Origin: Phycisphaerales bacterium
Lineage (GTDB): Bacteria; Planctomycetota; Phycisphaerae; Phycisphaerales; SM1A02
Assembly (NCBI GenBank): GCA_014238785.1
Contig: JABAAL010000036.1
Span: 1 to 62,565, forward strand
Reading direction: 5' to 3'
DNA: 62,565 nt
Below are positions 1 through 8,258 of this stretch, in pieces. Position 1 is the first letter of the stretch. Each line of letters opens with the position of its first letter. The translations under genes and the position numbers were made by a program. The notes under the pieces were generated by a model that did no database searches, was not told the DNA's origin, and saw only the letters and a list, made by a program, of their open reading frames with translations.

Positions 1-51
1 CTTTGTGCGCGGTGGGCAAGTTTGCCTTGTGATGATTATGTTTTCATCTAG

Positions 52-1098
52 CTACACCTCTTGTGCTCGGCTAGTAGGGCTTCCAAATCCGCCAATTTTT
101 TCTGTTTTATTACGAGCTGAAATCAACACCAAGGCGACGCCGAATAAGATCATAACGGCGCTTAGCACTTGTCCTCTTGATAATCCAAACAACAACGCAA
201 CCCCATCATCTGGCTGTCTAAACGCTTCGGTTGCCGTTCTTAATATCCCATAACACACCAAAAACCAGCCGGCAATAATTCCTGGCTTTCTTGGTTTCCA
301 CCAAATGGCAAACAAGGCACAAAACAAGATTGGCCCTTCTGTTAGTGCCTGAAATAATTGTGATGGATACCATGCCGTAAGGAGTGGGGTGATTGTCTCT
401 ATAATTTTTTGGTTTCCGGCGTATGCTTCTGTGACGACGGCGCTGTAGAACAATTCACCGCCGGCAACCTCTGTCCGAAGAAGTTCTACACCCTGCAGTT
501 GTTTTTGAAAGTGTTCGGGTGTGACAAGCCAAGACTGTGTTATTTCTGTTGGGTATTTAACCGACCACCATGGTGGGTTTGTTTGCAGTGATTCGGGAAG
601 AGCCTTGCCCCACAGTTCTCCGTTAATAAAATTTGCTATTCGACCATAAAACAGTCCGGGTGTTGTAAAAAGCGCGGCAATATCAAAGAGGTGGAGGGAT
701 GGTATTTTGTTTTTCTTACCCCAAATAATCATGGCGGCAAACACGCCGATCATCCCACCGTGACTCGCCATGCCACCATCTTGAATAGCCAAAACCCGCC
801 ACCATGGAAAGTCGGTTGTGAATGAATAGAGCAACGAAGGGTCGTAGAAAACAACATAACCAAGCCGGCCACCAATCAGCACGCCTAACACACACGCAAA
901 TATAAAATCGCCAACCCTGTTTGGCCGCAGGAGTGTCATGTTTCTCCTTCCCATCCATCGAATGGCAGCCCACGCGGTAAAAAATCCGCCTATATATGCG
1001 AGCCCATACCATCGAAGACCAAGTGTTTCTGTAATCTGAATGGCAAATGGATCGAGTTTGTGAATATATGAGTGTAGAAGCACATCGCAATGGTACAT
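52..1098 (-). CDS. lgt: Prolipoprotein diacylglyceryl transferase
   Basis: Transfers the diacylglyceryl group of phosphatidylglycerol to the lipobox cysteine of prolipoproteins, in the inner membrane. The family signature is plain: GRIANFINGELWGK, preceded by the DGGMASHGGMIG segment and followed by a PSQLFQ motif near the C-terminus, all between hydrophobic helices. An upstream in-frame start exists at 1179, but the ATG at 1098 is preferred because it leaves 50 bases to the divergent trpD and starts just before the conserved N-terminal helix. At 348 residues it is longer than the usual 260-290; the extra length is a roughly 60-residue insert between the signature and the PSQLFQ motif. Several predicted lipoproteins in this window (TolC-like, ChaN-like, SpoIID-like, dockerin-type) would be its substrates. 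Confidence 0.95.
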   Translation of the reverse strand: MYHCDVLLHSYIHKLDPFAIQITETLGLRWYGLAYIGGFFTAWAAIRWMGRRNMTLLRPNRVGDFIFACVLGVLIGGRLGYVVFYDPSLLYSFTTDFPWWRVLAIQDGGMASHGGMIGVFAAMIIWGKKNKIPSLHLFDIAALFTTPGLFYGRIANFINGELWGKALPESLQTNPPWWSVKYPTEITQSWLVTPEHFQKQLQGVELLRTEVAGGELFYSAVVTEAYAGNQKIIETITPLLTAWYPSQLFQALTEGPILFCALFAIWWKPRKPGIIAGWFLVCYGILRTATEAFRQPDDGVALLFGLSRGQVLSAVMILFGVALVLISARNKTEKIGGFGSPTSRAQEV

Positions 1099-1148
1099 GA
1101 ACAGAACAATAGGCGGAGATTTTTGTGGGTGTGTATCATTCTCGTGAT

Positions 1149-2198
1149 ATGAAAAATACCGAGCCGCTTGTTTCTGCACTTTTGTTACTTAAAAACACCC
1201 AAACGCTTTCTTCTCAAGAGATTGCCTCTGCTCTTAGGGTCATCATGAATGGCGAGGCGTCCGATGGATTAATTGGGGCTTTTTTGGGAATGTTAGCCAC
1301 AAGGGTTCCAACGGGCGAAGAGTTGTTTGGCGCAACAACAGTAATGAAAGAGTGTGTGAGTGGTATTGAATTTTCAAATCCTGAAAACCTGCTTGACACT
1401 TGTGGCACGGGCGGAGCCCCAAAGACATTTAACGTTTCAACTGCTGCTGGAATTGTTGCCGCCGCTTGTGGTGTTCGGGTTGCAAAACACGGAAATAATT
1501 CCCGCACAGGCAGGGGTTCTGCTGAGGTTCTTGAGTGCCTGGGAATAAACATAAGCGCAACCAAGGAACAACAAGTAAGGTGTTTGGAAGAGGTTGGAAT
1601 TTGTTTTTGTTTTGCACCAAGGCACCACAAAGCTGTTGCGCATGTTATGCCTGTTAGAAAAGAGCTTGGTTTTCCAACTATTTTTAACCTGCTTGGTCCG
1701 CTTACCAACCCATGTTCTGCAGGAAGACAACTTCTTGGTGTTTGGGATGATGTATTTGTGCTACCAATGGCAGAATCACTGCTTGCAAGTGGAACCTCAA
1801 AATCTGCGGTTGTTCATTCGGCAGACGGTCTTGATGAACTCTCTGTTTCAGCTCCAACAAGAATTGCGTATATTCAAAATGGTCAGATTACCGAAGATAT
1901 TCTTCACCCCACAGATGTCGGGCTTAAAGAGTGGTGCAGAGATGAGGTTGTTGCGACTGATCTCGAGATGGCAACAGCGTTTGTCCAAAAGGGTATAACT
2001 CCGGGCTCTAGTGGTGCTGTAAGGGACATGATTATCCTTAGTGCCTCTTGTTGCCTTTTTCTCGCTGACCGTGCCCAGAGCGTATTAGAGGGTGTAAAAA
2101 TAGCATCTGAGGCTATTGATAACGGCTCTGCCGAGAAGACGCTCGCGTCATGGGCGAGAGCGAGTAATATCCACACCTTGTCCACTGATGGTGTTTGA
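1149..2198 (+). CDS. trpD: Anthranilate phosphoribosyltransferase
   Basis: Second step of tryptophan synthesis: joins anthranilate and phosphoribosyl pyrophosphate. The protein (349 residues) has the glycosyltransferase family 3 helical N-terminus and the PRPP loop CGTGGAPKTFNVST. It then has the VAKHGNNS segment, with GRGSAEVLE replacing the more common SGSADVLE, and the HHKAVAHVMPVRKELGFPTIFNLLGPLTNP block that forms the anthranilate site. The ATG at 1149 is preferred over an in-frame start at 1125 because family homology begins right after it. No other trp gene is in the window, so trpD stands alone here. It is divergent from lgt with 50 bases between, enough for back-to-back promoters. 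Confidence 0.95.
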   Translation: MKNTEPLVSALLLLKNTQTLSSQEIASALRVIMNGEASDGLIGAFLGMLATRVPTGEELFGATTVMKECVSGIEFSNPENLLDTCGTGGAPKTFNVSTAAGIVAAACGVRVAKHGNNSRTGRGSAEVLECLGINISATKEQQVRCLEEVGICFCFAPRHHKAVAHVMPVRKELGFPTIFNLLGPLTNPCSAGRQLLGVWDDVFVLPMAESLLASGTSKSAVVHSADGLDELSVSAPTRIAYIQNGQITEDILHPTDVGLKEWCRDEVVATDLEMATAFVQKGITPGSSGAVRDMIILSASCCLFLADRAQSVLEGVKIASEAIDNGSAEKTLASWARASNIHTLSTDGV

Positions 2199-2461
2199 AA
2201 CAAATATACTTTATAAATAAAGCCTTCTTAGTTGTATGGGCTGTTTGTTTGTGGATAGACCATCGGTTAGTCTATAAACTTTTGCCCAAAAGGTGCTTAT
2301 GTCGGCGTTGCCCGGATGTTAACCTGTCAACTCAGCTGTTGACAGGTGGCAATTGTGTGCGCCGTCTCGCGGGGCGCTTTGGCTGGACGAGCCGCTTTTC
2401 GGTGGCCAGGCCATGGTAGACAAAGGTCTGTACACCGCCTGTCCACACTGGTGTTGACAAC
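2199..2461. other. Gene-free interval next to dnaA, candidate origin of replication
   Basis: This 263-base stretch lies between the 3' ends of trpD and dnaA and holds no credible ORF. It begins AT-rich (about 2199-2225) and becomes G+C-rich and full of small inverted repeats after about 2300. DnaA-box-like 9-mers: TGTGGATAG at 2250-2258 (reverse of CTATCCACA, one mismatch to TTATCCACA) and CTGTCCACA at 2439-2447 (one mismatch to the TTGTCCACA form). The related word GTTGACA or its complement occurs three times (about 2325-2331, 2338-2344, 2453-2459). Position beside dnaA, an AT-rich edge and clustered boxes are the usual marks of oriC. A structured RNA is the main alternative. Confidence 0.4.
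2322..2347. repeat. Perfect 10-bp inverted repeat, 6-base spacer
   Basis: The arms ACCTGTCAAC (2322-2331) and GTTGACAGGT (2338-2347) are exact complements around a 6-base centre. There is no T-run on either side, so it does not look like an intrinsic terminator. It could be a protein-binding palindrome of the putative origin or a hairpin of an RNA. Confidence 0.8.
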
Positions 2462-3808
2462 CTAACCATCTGTTTTGTCCGATAATTGCCCTGTGAGCAG
2501 GTCAATATCACGACTAAAAAGTTCGTCTGCCACCATTTTTTGCTCTACTGTTTTTACTGCGTGCATGACAGTTGTGTGGTCTCTTCCACCAAAATAACCA
2601 CCAATTTCTTCAAGACTAAACCTCGTATATTTTCTTGCGAGCCACATCCCAACTTGCCTTGGGACAGTAATAGACTTGTGCCTTTTTTTAGACAAAAGGT
2701 CAGAAAGTTTTGCGTCATAAAACACGGTGACGGAATCAAAAACGTCCTGTATAGAAACGTGCTTGGGTCGATCCCCTAAAAGCTCGTTGCCAATCGCCCC
2801 TCTTGCCATTTGTAAATCTATGACCGAATTGTCCAATAGCGAAATGCTTTGAAGTTTAGTAATGGCACCCTCAAGTTGCCTGATGTTTGAGTCAAGTTTT
2901 GTGGCAATATACGACGCCACATCGTCTGGAATCTCAATGTGCCGAATAGAGGCCTTCTTTTTTATTATGGCTACACGAGTTTCAAACCCAGGCGACTCAA
3001 CACATGCAACAAGCCCACAACTAAACCGACTAACAAGCCGCTCTTCTAAAAAGGGTATTTCATTGGGCGCGGCATCAGAGCTGAGCACAACCTGTTTTCC
3101 AGACTGAAAAAGTGTGTTGAATGTATGAAAAAACTCTTCTTGAGTTTGGTCTCGCTTAGAAAGGTCATGAATATCGTCTATTACAAGCATATCAAACGAC
3201 CTAAACCTATTTCTAAACAACGACATCTCCCCAGCCTGTACCGCCTCAAGAAACTGCGTCATAAAACCATTACAAGAAACATAATAAATACGCATAGACT
3301 GGTGAATCGACATTGCCGTTTGACAAATTGACTGTAAAAGGTGGGTTTTCCCAAGGCCAACACCCCCATGAATAAACAAGGGGTTGTACGCGCGGCCCGG
3401 TTTATTCGAAACAGCCGTCGCGGCGGCGTGCGCTAGCCGGTTGCCGGGCCCAATTACAAAACCATCAAAATTATAATCCGGGCTTATTAACATGTCTTCT
3501 TCTATTTCCGAAAACCGTTCTACACCGTCCCCAGAAATAACAGCCGGATCACCAGCGACGGCGCCGCTGTTTTCCCCAACAAAAATAACACTAAGGAGCC
3601 TGCCGGTTACCGACTGCGCCGCTTCTGAAAACTGTTGCGTGCAACATTTTTGAAGATATTTAAGTTGAACAGGCTCATCAATCCTCACCCGAACAGAGCC
3701 ATCAACAATTCCAACAACTCGAATGTCATCAAACCACCGACGACACATTGTTGGGTGGTCGGTTTTAATTCTAGAAAGCAGGTCGAGTTTTAATTGGTTG
3801 TTATCCAT
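2462..3808 (-). CDS. dnaA: Chromosomal replication initiator DnaA
   Basis: ATP-dependent initiator that binds DnaA boxes and opens the origin. The 448-residue protein has the four-domain order: an N-terminal helicase/DnaB-contact domain (about 1-75), a short linker, and an AAA+ domain with Walker A GGVGLGKTH (148-156) and Walker B LVIDDIH (208-214). The C-terminal DNA-binding domain carries the signature GGRDHTTVMHA (407-417). The linker is short. The gene follows the metallo-hydrolase gene by 16 bases and may share its transcript. dnaN, recF and gyrB, often next to dnaA in other bacteria, are absent here. The gene-free interval at 2199-2461, downstream of dnaA, contains DnaA-box-like sites. 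Confidence 0.97.
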   Translation of the reverse strand: MDNNQLKLDLLSRIKTDHPTMCRRWFDDIRVVGIVDGSVRVRIDEPVQLKYLQKCCTQQFSEAAQSVTGRLLSVIFVGENSGAVAGDPAVISGDGVERFSEIEEDMLISPDYNFDGFVIGPGNRLAHAAATAVSNKPGRAYNPLFIHGGVGLGKTHLLQSICQTAMSIHQSMRIYYVSCNGFMTQFLEAVQAGEMSLFRNRFRSFDMLVIDDIHDLSKRDQTQEEFFHTFNTLFQSGKQVVLSSDAAPNEIPFLEERLVSRFSCGLVACVESPGFETRVAIIKKKASIRHIEIPDDVASYIATKLDSNIRQLEGAITKLQSISLLDNSVIDLQMARGAIGNELLGDRPKHVSIQDVFDSVTVFYDAKLSDLLSKKRHKSITVPRQVGMWLARKYTRFSLEEIGGYFGGRDHTTVMHAVKTVEQKMVADELFSRDIDLLTGQLSDKTDG

Positions 3809-3825
3809 TATTATCGTGCGGGCGA

Positions 3826-4749
3826 TTATTCAAAAGCAACAACACCCTCGCCCATCTCTTCTAGTTGTTTTTCGTATCTAATTCTATTGGTTCTGTGGTC
3901 CATAAGAATGTGGATTCTGTGCAAGTCATCGCAACTAATTCGTTTTTGTATGATGTCTCTTATTTGATCCAGCGTGGTCCGCCTGCTCGTGTGTGTAATA
4001 ACAACATGTTCGGCCTTCCACACCCGAAGCAACTCAACCAAATCATCTATGTGCAAGTGTTTTCCGACAGAAGCCCGCTTTTTGTGGTCATTTTCAAAAA
4101 AAGTACACTCGGTAAGGACAACCGGAGCGTTTGTGAACTCTGGCTCAAACAACTGTCCCCCAACTTCAGTATCACCGGTACACGCCACAAGTGGAATTTT
4201 AAGCGTGTGGGTAATTTCTGTGCCATTAATTCTCAACTCCCTAAGCTCGCTTTGGGGAACACCCACAAACCTTTCAAGTAATTTTTTTCTGTGCTCCACC
4301 ACGGCATACGAAAGGGCCGGAACAGTATGGCTCGCCTCTAGAGCCTTGAGCATAATGTTTGGTTTTATTTGAATTTCACCACCCGGCTTAATGGGAATAA
4401 TATTGTGCGGGGTGTGTTGTTTTTCTAAATCAACCCACCCGCCCATCATTGCCTGTACATCTCCAGCGATTGCTTCATGACAAACACAGGTCCCCTCCCC
4501 CATTTTTTGAAACACTCTTTGACTAAAATAGTACGGAAGACCTGCCACATGGTCCATGTGCCCATGCGTGAGGGCAATGTATGGTGCAGACAAGATAGGC
4601 CTTGGACAAAGCCCCACATCAAAAGCAACATCAAGCTCAGGAATATGAACCGCCGTTTGTTCTCCGGCAACACTGATGCCCTGCACTCGGTAGGGCGGCA
4701 GATATAAAAATCCAACCTGTCCAGAGCGGGGCGGTCTTCTTGGCAACAT
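3826..4749 (-). CDS. Metallo-beta-lactamase-fold hydrolase, RNase Z-like
   Basis: A 307-residue cytosolic metallo-hydrolase. The zinc motif THGHMDHVAGLP (HxHxDH at about 62-67) is followed by a later CTGDTEVG segment (metal-bridging Asp) and a VVITHTSRRT segment, which matches the final His-Ser-Arg motif of the RNase Z/ElaC group. This supports a tRNA 3'-end processing or related phosphodiesterase role, but the protein is divergent and could act on another substrate. The ATG at 4749 is chosen over the upstream TTG at 4761 because a GGAG ribosome-binding site sits 6 bases before it. None of the three intact tRNA genes in this window encodes its CCA end, which fits a need for 3' trimming. Confidence 0.75.
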   Translation of the reverse strand: MLPRRPPRSGQVGFLYLPPYRVQGISVAGEQTAVHIPELDVAFDVGLCPRPILSAPYIALTHGHMDHVAGLPYYFSQRVFQKMGEGTCVCHEAIAGDVQAMMGGWVDLEKQHTPHNIIPIKPGGEIQIKPNIMLKALEASHTVPALSYAVVEHRKKLLERFVGVPQSELRELRINGTEITHTLKIPLVACTGDTEVGGQLFEPEFTNAPVVLTECTFFENDHKKRASVGKHLHIDDLVELLRVWKAEHVVITHTSRRTTLDQIRDIIQKRISCDDLHRIHILMDHRTNRIRYEKQLEEMGEGVVAFE

Positions 4750-4790
4750 AAAAAACTCCAACTATTTTCTGGCGTACAGAAAAACAAAAA

Positions 4791-4867
4791 TATTCCACGG
4801 GGGACTCGAACCCACATGACTAAAAACAAACGTCTTTAGCGCCATAAACCATTAAGGCGAACAAGAC
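4791..4867 (-). pseudogene. tRNA-like remnant
   Basis: On the minus strand a T-arm GTGGGTTCGAGTCCCCC (4799-4815, one stem mismatch) follows a D-arm-like hairpin with GCC and GGC stem ends and a TTAATGGTTTAT loop (4841-4858). The anticodon-arm position can form CTAAA/TTTAG but with a 10-base loop, and no 5' acceptor strand pairs with GTGGAAT. It therefore looks like a decayed tRNA or a tRNA-like fold, not a working tRNA. It lies in the interval between the polyprenyl synthase and the RNase Z-like gene and may be part of the leader of the latter. Confidence 0.35.
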
Positions 4868-4932
4868 AGTGCAACGGCACATTAAAGCGTGGCAACATAC
4901 CAAACAGTGCAGCCCAACAATAATACCAAAAA

Positions 4933-5910
4933 CTAAAAAGGGCGTTTAAGTTGTTCGGCAAGTTTGCAAAGCTGCATCGAAGACTCGCTTGACAGCACCC
5001 CTTTTACCCCTAAAACAGCACTGTCAACTAAATTTTCAACCACACCAAAAGCGGCATCAATAGAACCGGTTGATTGTAGAAGATCATGCAACCCTACACG
5101 GTCATTGTTGCCCATGGCCGCACGAACGTCTGGTCTTAAAGAAGGGTTTTGGGCAAGCATTATAATTACTGGCAATGTTAACTTCCCCTTTTCCAAATCA
5201 CGACCGGCTGGCTTCCCAATATCCTTCCGTTTGGCGAGCAGATCAAGCAGGTCGTCTTTTATTTGAAACGCGGTACCAATAGATTTTCCAAAATCTTTTA
5301 AGACAGAAACAAAAGAGCCATCGCTACAGCCCAACATCGAACCCATTTCACACGACGCCGCAATTAAAGAAGCGGTTTTATCGTGAATTATCTGAAAATA
5401 AGAATCAATATCAAGATCCACATTGTTTCTGTGTGAAAGTTGAACCAACTCTCCAGCACAAAGCGTGTTGGTAACTCCTCCGAGCAAAAGGTTCAAGTCA
5501 GGATTTTTAATAGTGGAACAAAGATGAAACGCGCTAGACAACAGATAATCACCAAGCATGACGGCGGCCTCGTTGCCACGAAGACTATTTAACGTTTGGG
5601 TTCCCCTTCGAATATCAGCCTCATCCAAAATATCATCATGGACTAAGGTGGCAAGGTGAATAAGCTCGACGACGGCCGCGGCAGTTCGCACAGCCATGGG
5701 CGCGGCATCCTCTTTAGAAACCGCCCTCCAAGACAAGAGTAATAAAGAGGGCCGGAGCATTTTCCCTTTATATGCAGCCAATTCACCACAAACAACATTA
5801 ACCTCCTCGTGTTTGTTTATCAAATGATCTGACATCACCCCCGAGACCGCAGTAAGTTCATTTGATAACCAAGCCCCAAGATCAGTTGTCATGTCCATAA
5901 GCGTGTTCAT
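4933..5910 (-). CDS. Polyprenyl diphosphate synthase (trans-isoprenyl type)
   Basis: Builds a long all-trans isoprenoid diphosphate by adding isopentenyl units, probably the side chain of a respiratory quinone. The 325-residue protein has the first aspartate-rich motif HDDILDEAD (with RRG shortly after), the second motif FQIKDDLLD, and the GRDLEKGKLTLP segment typical of octaprenyl/heptaprenyl synthases. The residues just before the first DDxxD are small to medium, which fits a long product, but chain length cannot be read from sequence alone. The gene follows the methyltransferase gene with 10 bases between, so the two may be coupled. The start ATG has no clear ribosome-binding site; in-frame ATGs a few codons later are alternatives. 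Confidence 0.92.
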   Translation of the reverse strand: MNTLMDMTTDLGAWLSNELTAVSGVMSDHLINKHEEVNVVCGELAAYKGKMLRPSLLLLSWRAVSKEDAAPMAVRTAAAVVELIHLATLVHDDILDEADIRRGTQTLNSLRGNEAAVMLGDYLLSSAFHLCSTIKNPDLNLLLGGVTNTLCAGELVQLSHRNNVDLDIDSYFQIIHDKTASLIAASCEMGSMLGCSDGSFVSVLKDFGKSIGTAFQIKDDLLDLLAKRKDIGKPAGRDLEKGKLTLPVIIMLAQNPSLRPDVRAAMGNNDRVGLHDLLQSTGSIDAAFGVVENLVDSAVLGVKGVLSSESSMQLCKLAEQLKRPF

Positions 5911-5920
5911 AGGAGCGTAT

Positions 5921-6739
5921 TTATTTTGTTGCGGCTATGTACGCAACCCACCCAGCACACGCCTCGCCCGTTTTGTCTATTTTCCAAACACCGTTTCCGC
6001 CACCATCCTCATCTGTGCCCTCCCAATAGACACGAACATCACTAAAACCAGACTCAAGCAACACGTCTTGAATTTCAGGGAGGCTCCAAAGCCGCCACTC
6101 GTATGTAAAGGCACGATTGATTTTTGAACCATTCGGGAATTCAAAATGAATGTAATTAATAATATGGCCAGTGATTGGATTTACATAGTGTTGATCCCAA
6201 ACGTATGTAAAACCATCAAAGTCTCGTTCTTCATCCATCTCTAAAAAAGAATCACTTCCCCCATATGCGTCTAGTAAAAACATTCCACCGCTAAGAAGGT
6301 CTTTGTGTACCGTGGAAAAATATTTTTTCAACCGATCCCGCTGTTTAAAACCATAATAACTAAAGTTCATAGCCAAAACGCACTCAACAGGATCTGCGTC
6401 AACATGCATAACGTCTTGTTTTACAAGCTTTATTCTCCCAATTTGATCCTGGGTTAACTCTTTGTTAATTTTGTTTTGTGCCCAACAAAGAACCCCTTCA
6501 TCTAAATCAACACCAAGGACTGTATTCAACTCATCTCGACGGACCCACTCCCTTGCCACCGCCGAGGTACCACAAAAATCCTCGCGAATGGCCGTGGGAA
6601 CCCTCCCTTTAATTTCCTTCCACGCCTGTAGAATTAAATCAACCTCAGACTCTGGGCACTGCACAGACTGTTCATACAAATCATTAACGTCAGCCGTTTT
6701 TGCGGTTATCCAACCGGCTTTTACTGGTCTATTTCCCAT
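5921..6739 (-). CDS. SAM-dependent class I methyltransferase
   Basis: A 272-residue protein with the Rossmann methyltransferase fold. Motif I appears as REDFCGTSAVAREW, followed by an acidic LGVDLDEGVL strand that would bind the ribose of SAM, then VKQDVMHV and ECVLAMNFSYYGF (motif IV region). The substrate is not evident. It sits directly upstream of the polyprenyl synthase on the same strand, so a role in quinone ring methylation is possible. However, it does not match UbiE/MenG signatures as I know them, so this is only context. It is a complete ORF with no sign of truncation. Confidence 0.75.
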   Translation of the reverse strand: MGNRPVKAGWITAKTADVNDLYEQSVQCPESEVDLILQAWKEIKGRVPTAIREDFCGTSAVAREWVRRDELNTVLGVDLDEGVLCWAQNKINKELTQDQIGRIKLVKQDVMHVDADPVECVLAMNFSYYGFKQRDRLKKYFSTVHKDLLSGGMFLLDAYGGSDSFLEMDEERDFDGFTYVWDQHYVNPITGHIINYIHFEFPNGSKINRAFTYEWRLWSLPEIQDVLLESGFSDVRVYWEGTDEDGGGNGVWKIDKTGEACAGWVAYIAATK

Positions 6740-6778
6740 ACTGTTCCTTCGTAATGGCGGTGGAGTGTAACCACCAAC

Positions 6779-8230
6779 CTAATCTCCCACCACCTGCAAA
6801 GTTAATGGATCGCGCAGGGGAAGTTCAGTAATTTCACCACCAACAATGGCTGAAACATCAGCCATTGTTGCGCGCCCATCGGCGTCACCTTTTTTTATTT
6901 CACCCCAATTACCAACAATGACGACTGCCATCTTTTTTGGATCAAGGATTCTATTCGCAACATTTTTAATATCTTGTGCCGTAACCGAGGAAATTTTATC
7001 ACGATATGTTTGCCAAAAAAGAGGGTCTCGGTTGGTCAGCTCATCCCCAACAAAAACCCCAAGCGTTCCAGCCTTTGACTGAAATGAACTCGGAAACGTT
7101 TCAATAATGGCACTTTTTGCCCTAGCGAGTTCATCTTCTTCGACAAGCGTCGTTTTAATTTTAGCAATTTCATCAAAAATCAACTTCGCCGCAAGCGCGA
7201 CGGTGGGGCTTTTTGATTCATAATAAGCACTCCAAACCCCATCGCTCCAGGCACCACTATTGAACCGCGACCCCGCACTGTATGCAAGCCCCTCATCGCT
7301 TCGCACCTTTTGGGTAATTCTACTGCTAAAACCACCACCCCCAAGAATATGATTCATAACAGCGCCAGCCTCGCTATCCTTGTCCCCACGCTTAAACGTA
7401 CGAACCGAAATACGCACTCCGCCCTGTGGGACATCCTGGTCAACATAATATATTCCAGGAACATACTCAGAAATAACTTCTGGTGGATTTGCAGACTCCA
7501 CCCCAAACTTCCACCCCTCTAGTTTTTTAGATAAAAACGCCAACATTTCATCTCGATCAAAATCTCCGCTTATCGAGATAACTAAGTTAGATGGATTTAC
7601 TATATTAGCGTGTGACTCCTTCAAATCTTCCACGCCAATAGAATCAATCGAGTCTATCGTGATACTTCTTCCAACATAGGTGTCACCAAACATCTTCGAG
7701 CGGTTTTCTCTTGAAAGAACTCCTGACGGAAAGTCGTTTCGTTGCTTCATGGATTCTCTTAATGAGCTTTTTTCAAGATCGACGCGCGACTGTTGAAACC
7801 CAGGGCTCTGCAACATCTCTAAAAACAAATCAAAACTTTCTTCGAAGGTAGAAGATAAGCTATTTAGCGTTGCCGTAACGGTGGTTCCGCCCCCACCCAC
7901 AGACGCACTTGCAGCAAGGAACGCAAACCGCTCATCAACATCTTCTGCGGTCATTGATTTAGTTCCACCATCCCGAACCAAAGAGGCCATCATGGCAGAG
8001 AGTCCACTATCAACATCCACATCAAGATATTTTCCCCCACGAAACGTTGCAACAAGATTGATGAGCGGCAACTCTTTGTCTTCTGCTATAAAAACAGGGA
8101 TCTCACCAAGGATAGACTCCTTGTATTCTTCGGCGATAGGTGGAGAAAAAACATACTCCGGAAATACAAGGTCCTTTGGACTGCTGGGAGTCGCGGTAAT
8201 ACAAGATAGAAATAGGGCTGTAACAAACAT
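6779..8230 (-). CDS. M16-family protease homologue lacking the zinc motif
   Basis: 483 residues with the two-lobed M16 (pitrilysin/processing peptidase) layout, including the C-terminal-lobe segment VRISVRTFKRGDKD followed by LGGGGFSSRITQKVRSDEGLAY, a standard M16 signature. The N-terminal lobe has no HxxEH: where it is expected there is a GLSAMMASLVRDGG stretch. The protein is therefore probably a non-catalytic partner, like the alpha subunit of mitochondrial processing peptidase. A short hydrophobic N-terminus ending LFLSC suggests export, but without a basic n-region the signal is not typical. It is directly downstream of the catalytic M16 gene, 28 bases apart, on the same strand. Confidence 0.88.
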   Translation of the reverse strand: MFVTALFLSCITATPSSPKDLVFPEYVFSPPIAEEYKESILGEIPVFIAEDKELPLINLVATFRGGKYLDVDVDSGLSAMMASLVRDGGTKSMTAEDVDERFAFLAASASVGGGGTTVTATLNSLSSTFEESFDLFLEMLQSPGFQQSRVDLEKSSLRESMKQRNDFPSGVLSRENRSKMFGDTYVGRSITIDSIDSIGVEDLKESHANIVNPSNLVISISGDFDRDEMLAFLSKKLEGWKFGVESANPPEVISEYVPGIYYVDQDVPQGGVRISVRTFKRGDKDSEAGAVMNHILGGGGFSSRITQKVRSDEGLAYSAGSRFNSGAWSDGVWSAYYESKSPTVALAAKLIFDEIAKIKTTLVEEDELARAKSAIIETFPSSFQSKAGTLGVFVGDELTNRDPLFWQTYRDKISSVTAQDIKNVANRILDPKKMAVVIVGNWGEIKKGDADGRATMADVSAIVGGEITELPLRDPLTLQVVGD

Positions 8231-8258
8231 GGGGAAACTCGCTTATTAATTAAGGATT

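Noticed and set aside
1214..1708. 164-residue antisense ORF inside trpD
   Set aside because: Opposite to a clear family gene, no ribosome-binding site, no domain; a shadow of trpD codons.
2195..2419. 74-residue ORF across the dnaA-trpD interval
   Set aside because: Low-complexity, overlaps the trpD stop, no homologue-like text; the region is better read as a non-coding control element.
4799..4815. T-arm read as part of a working tRNA
   Set aside because: No pairing acceptor stem and a 10-base anticodon loop; kept only as a remnant.
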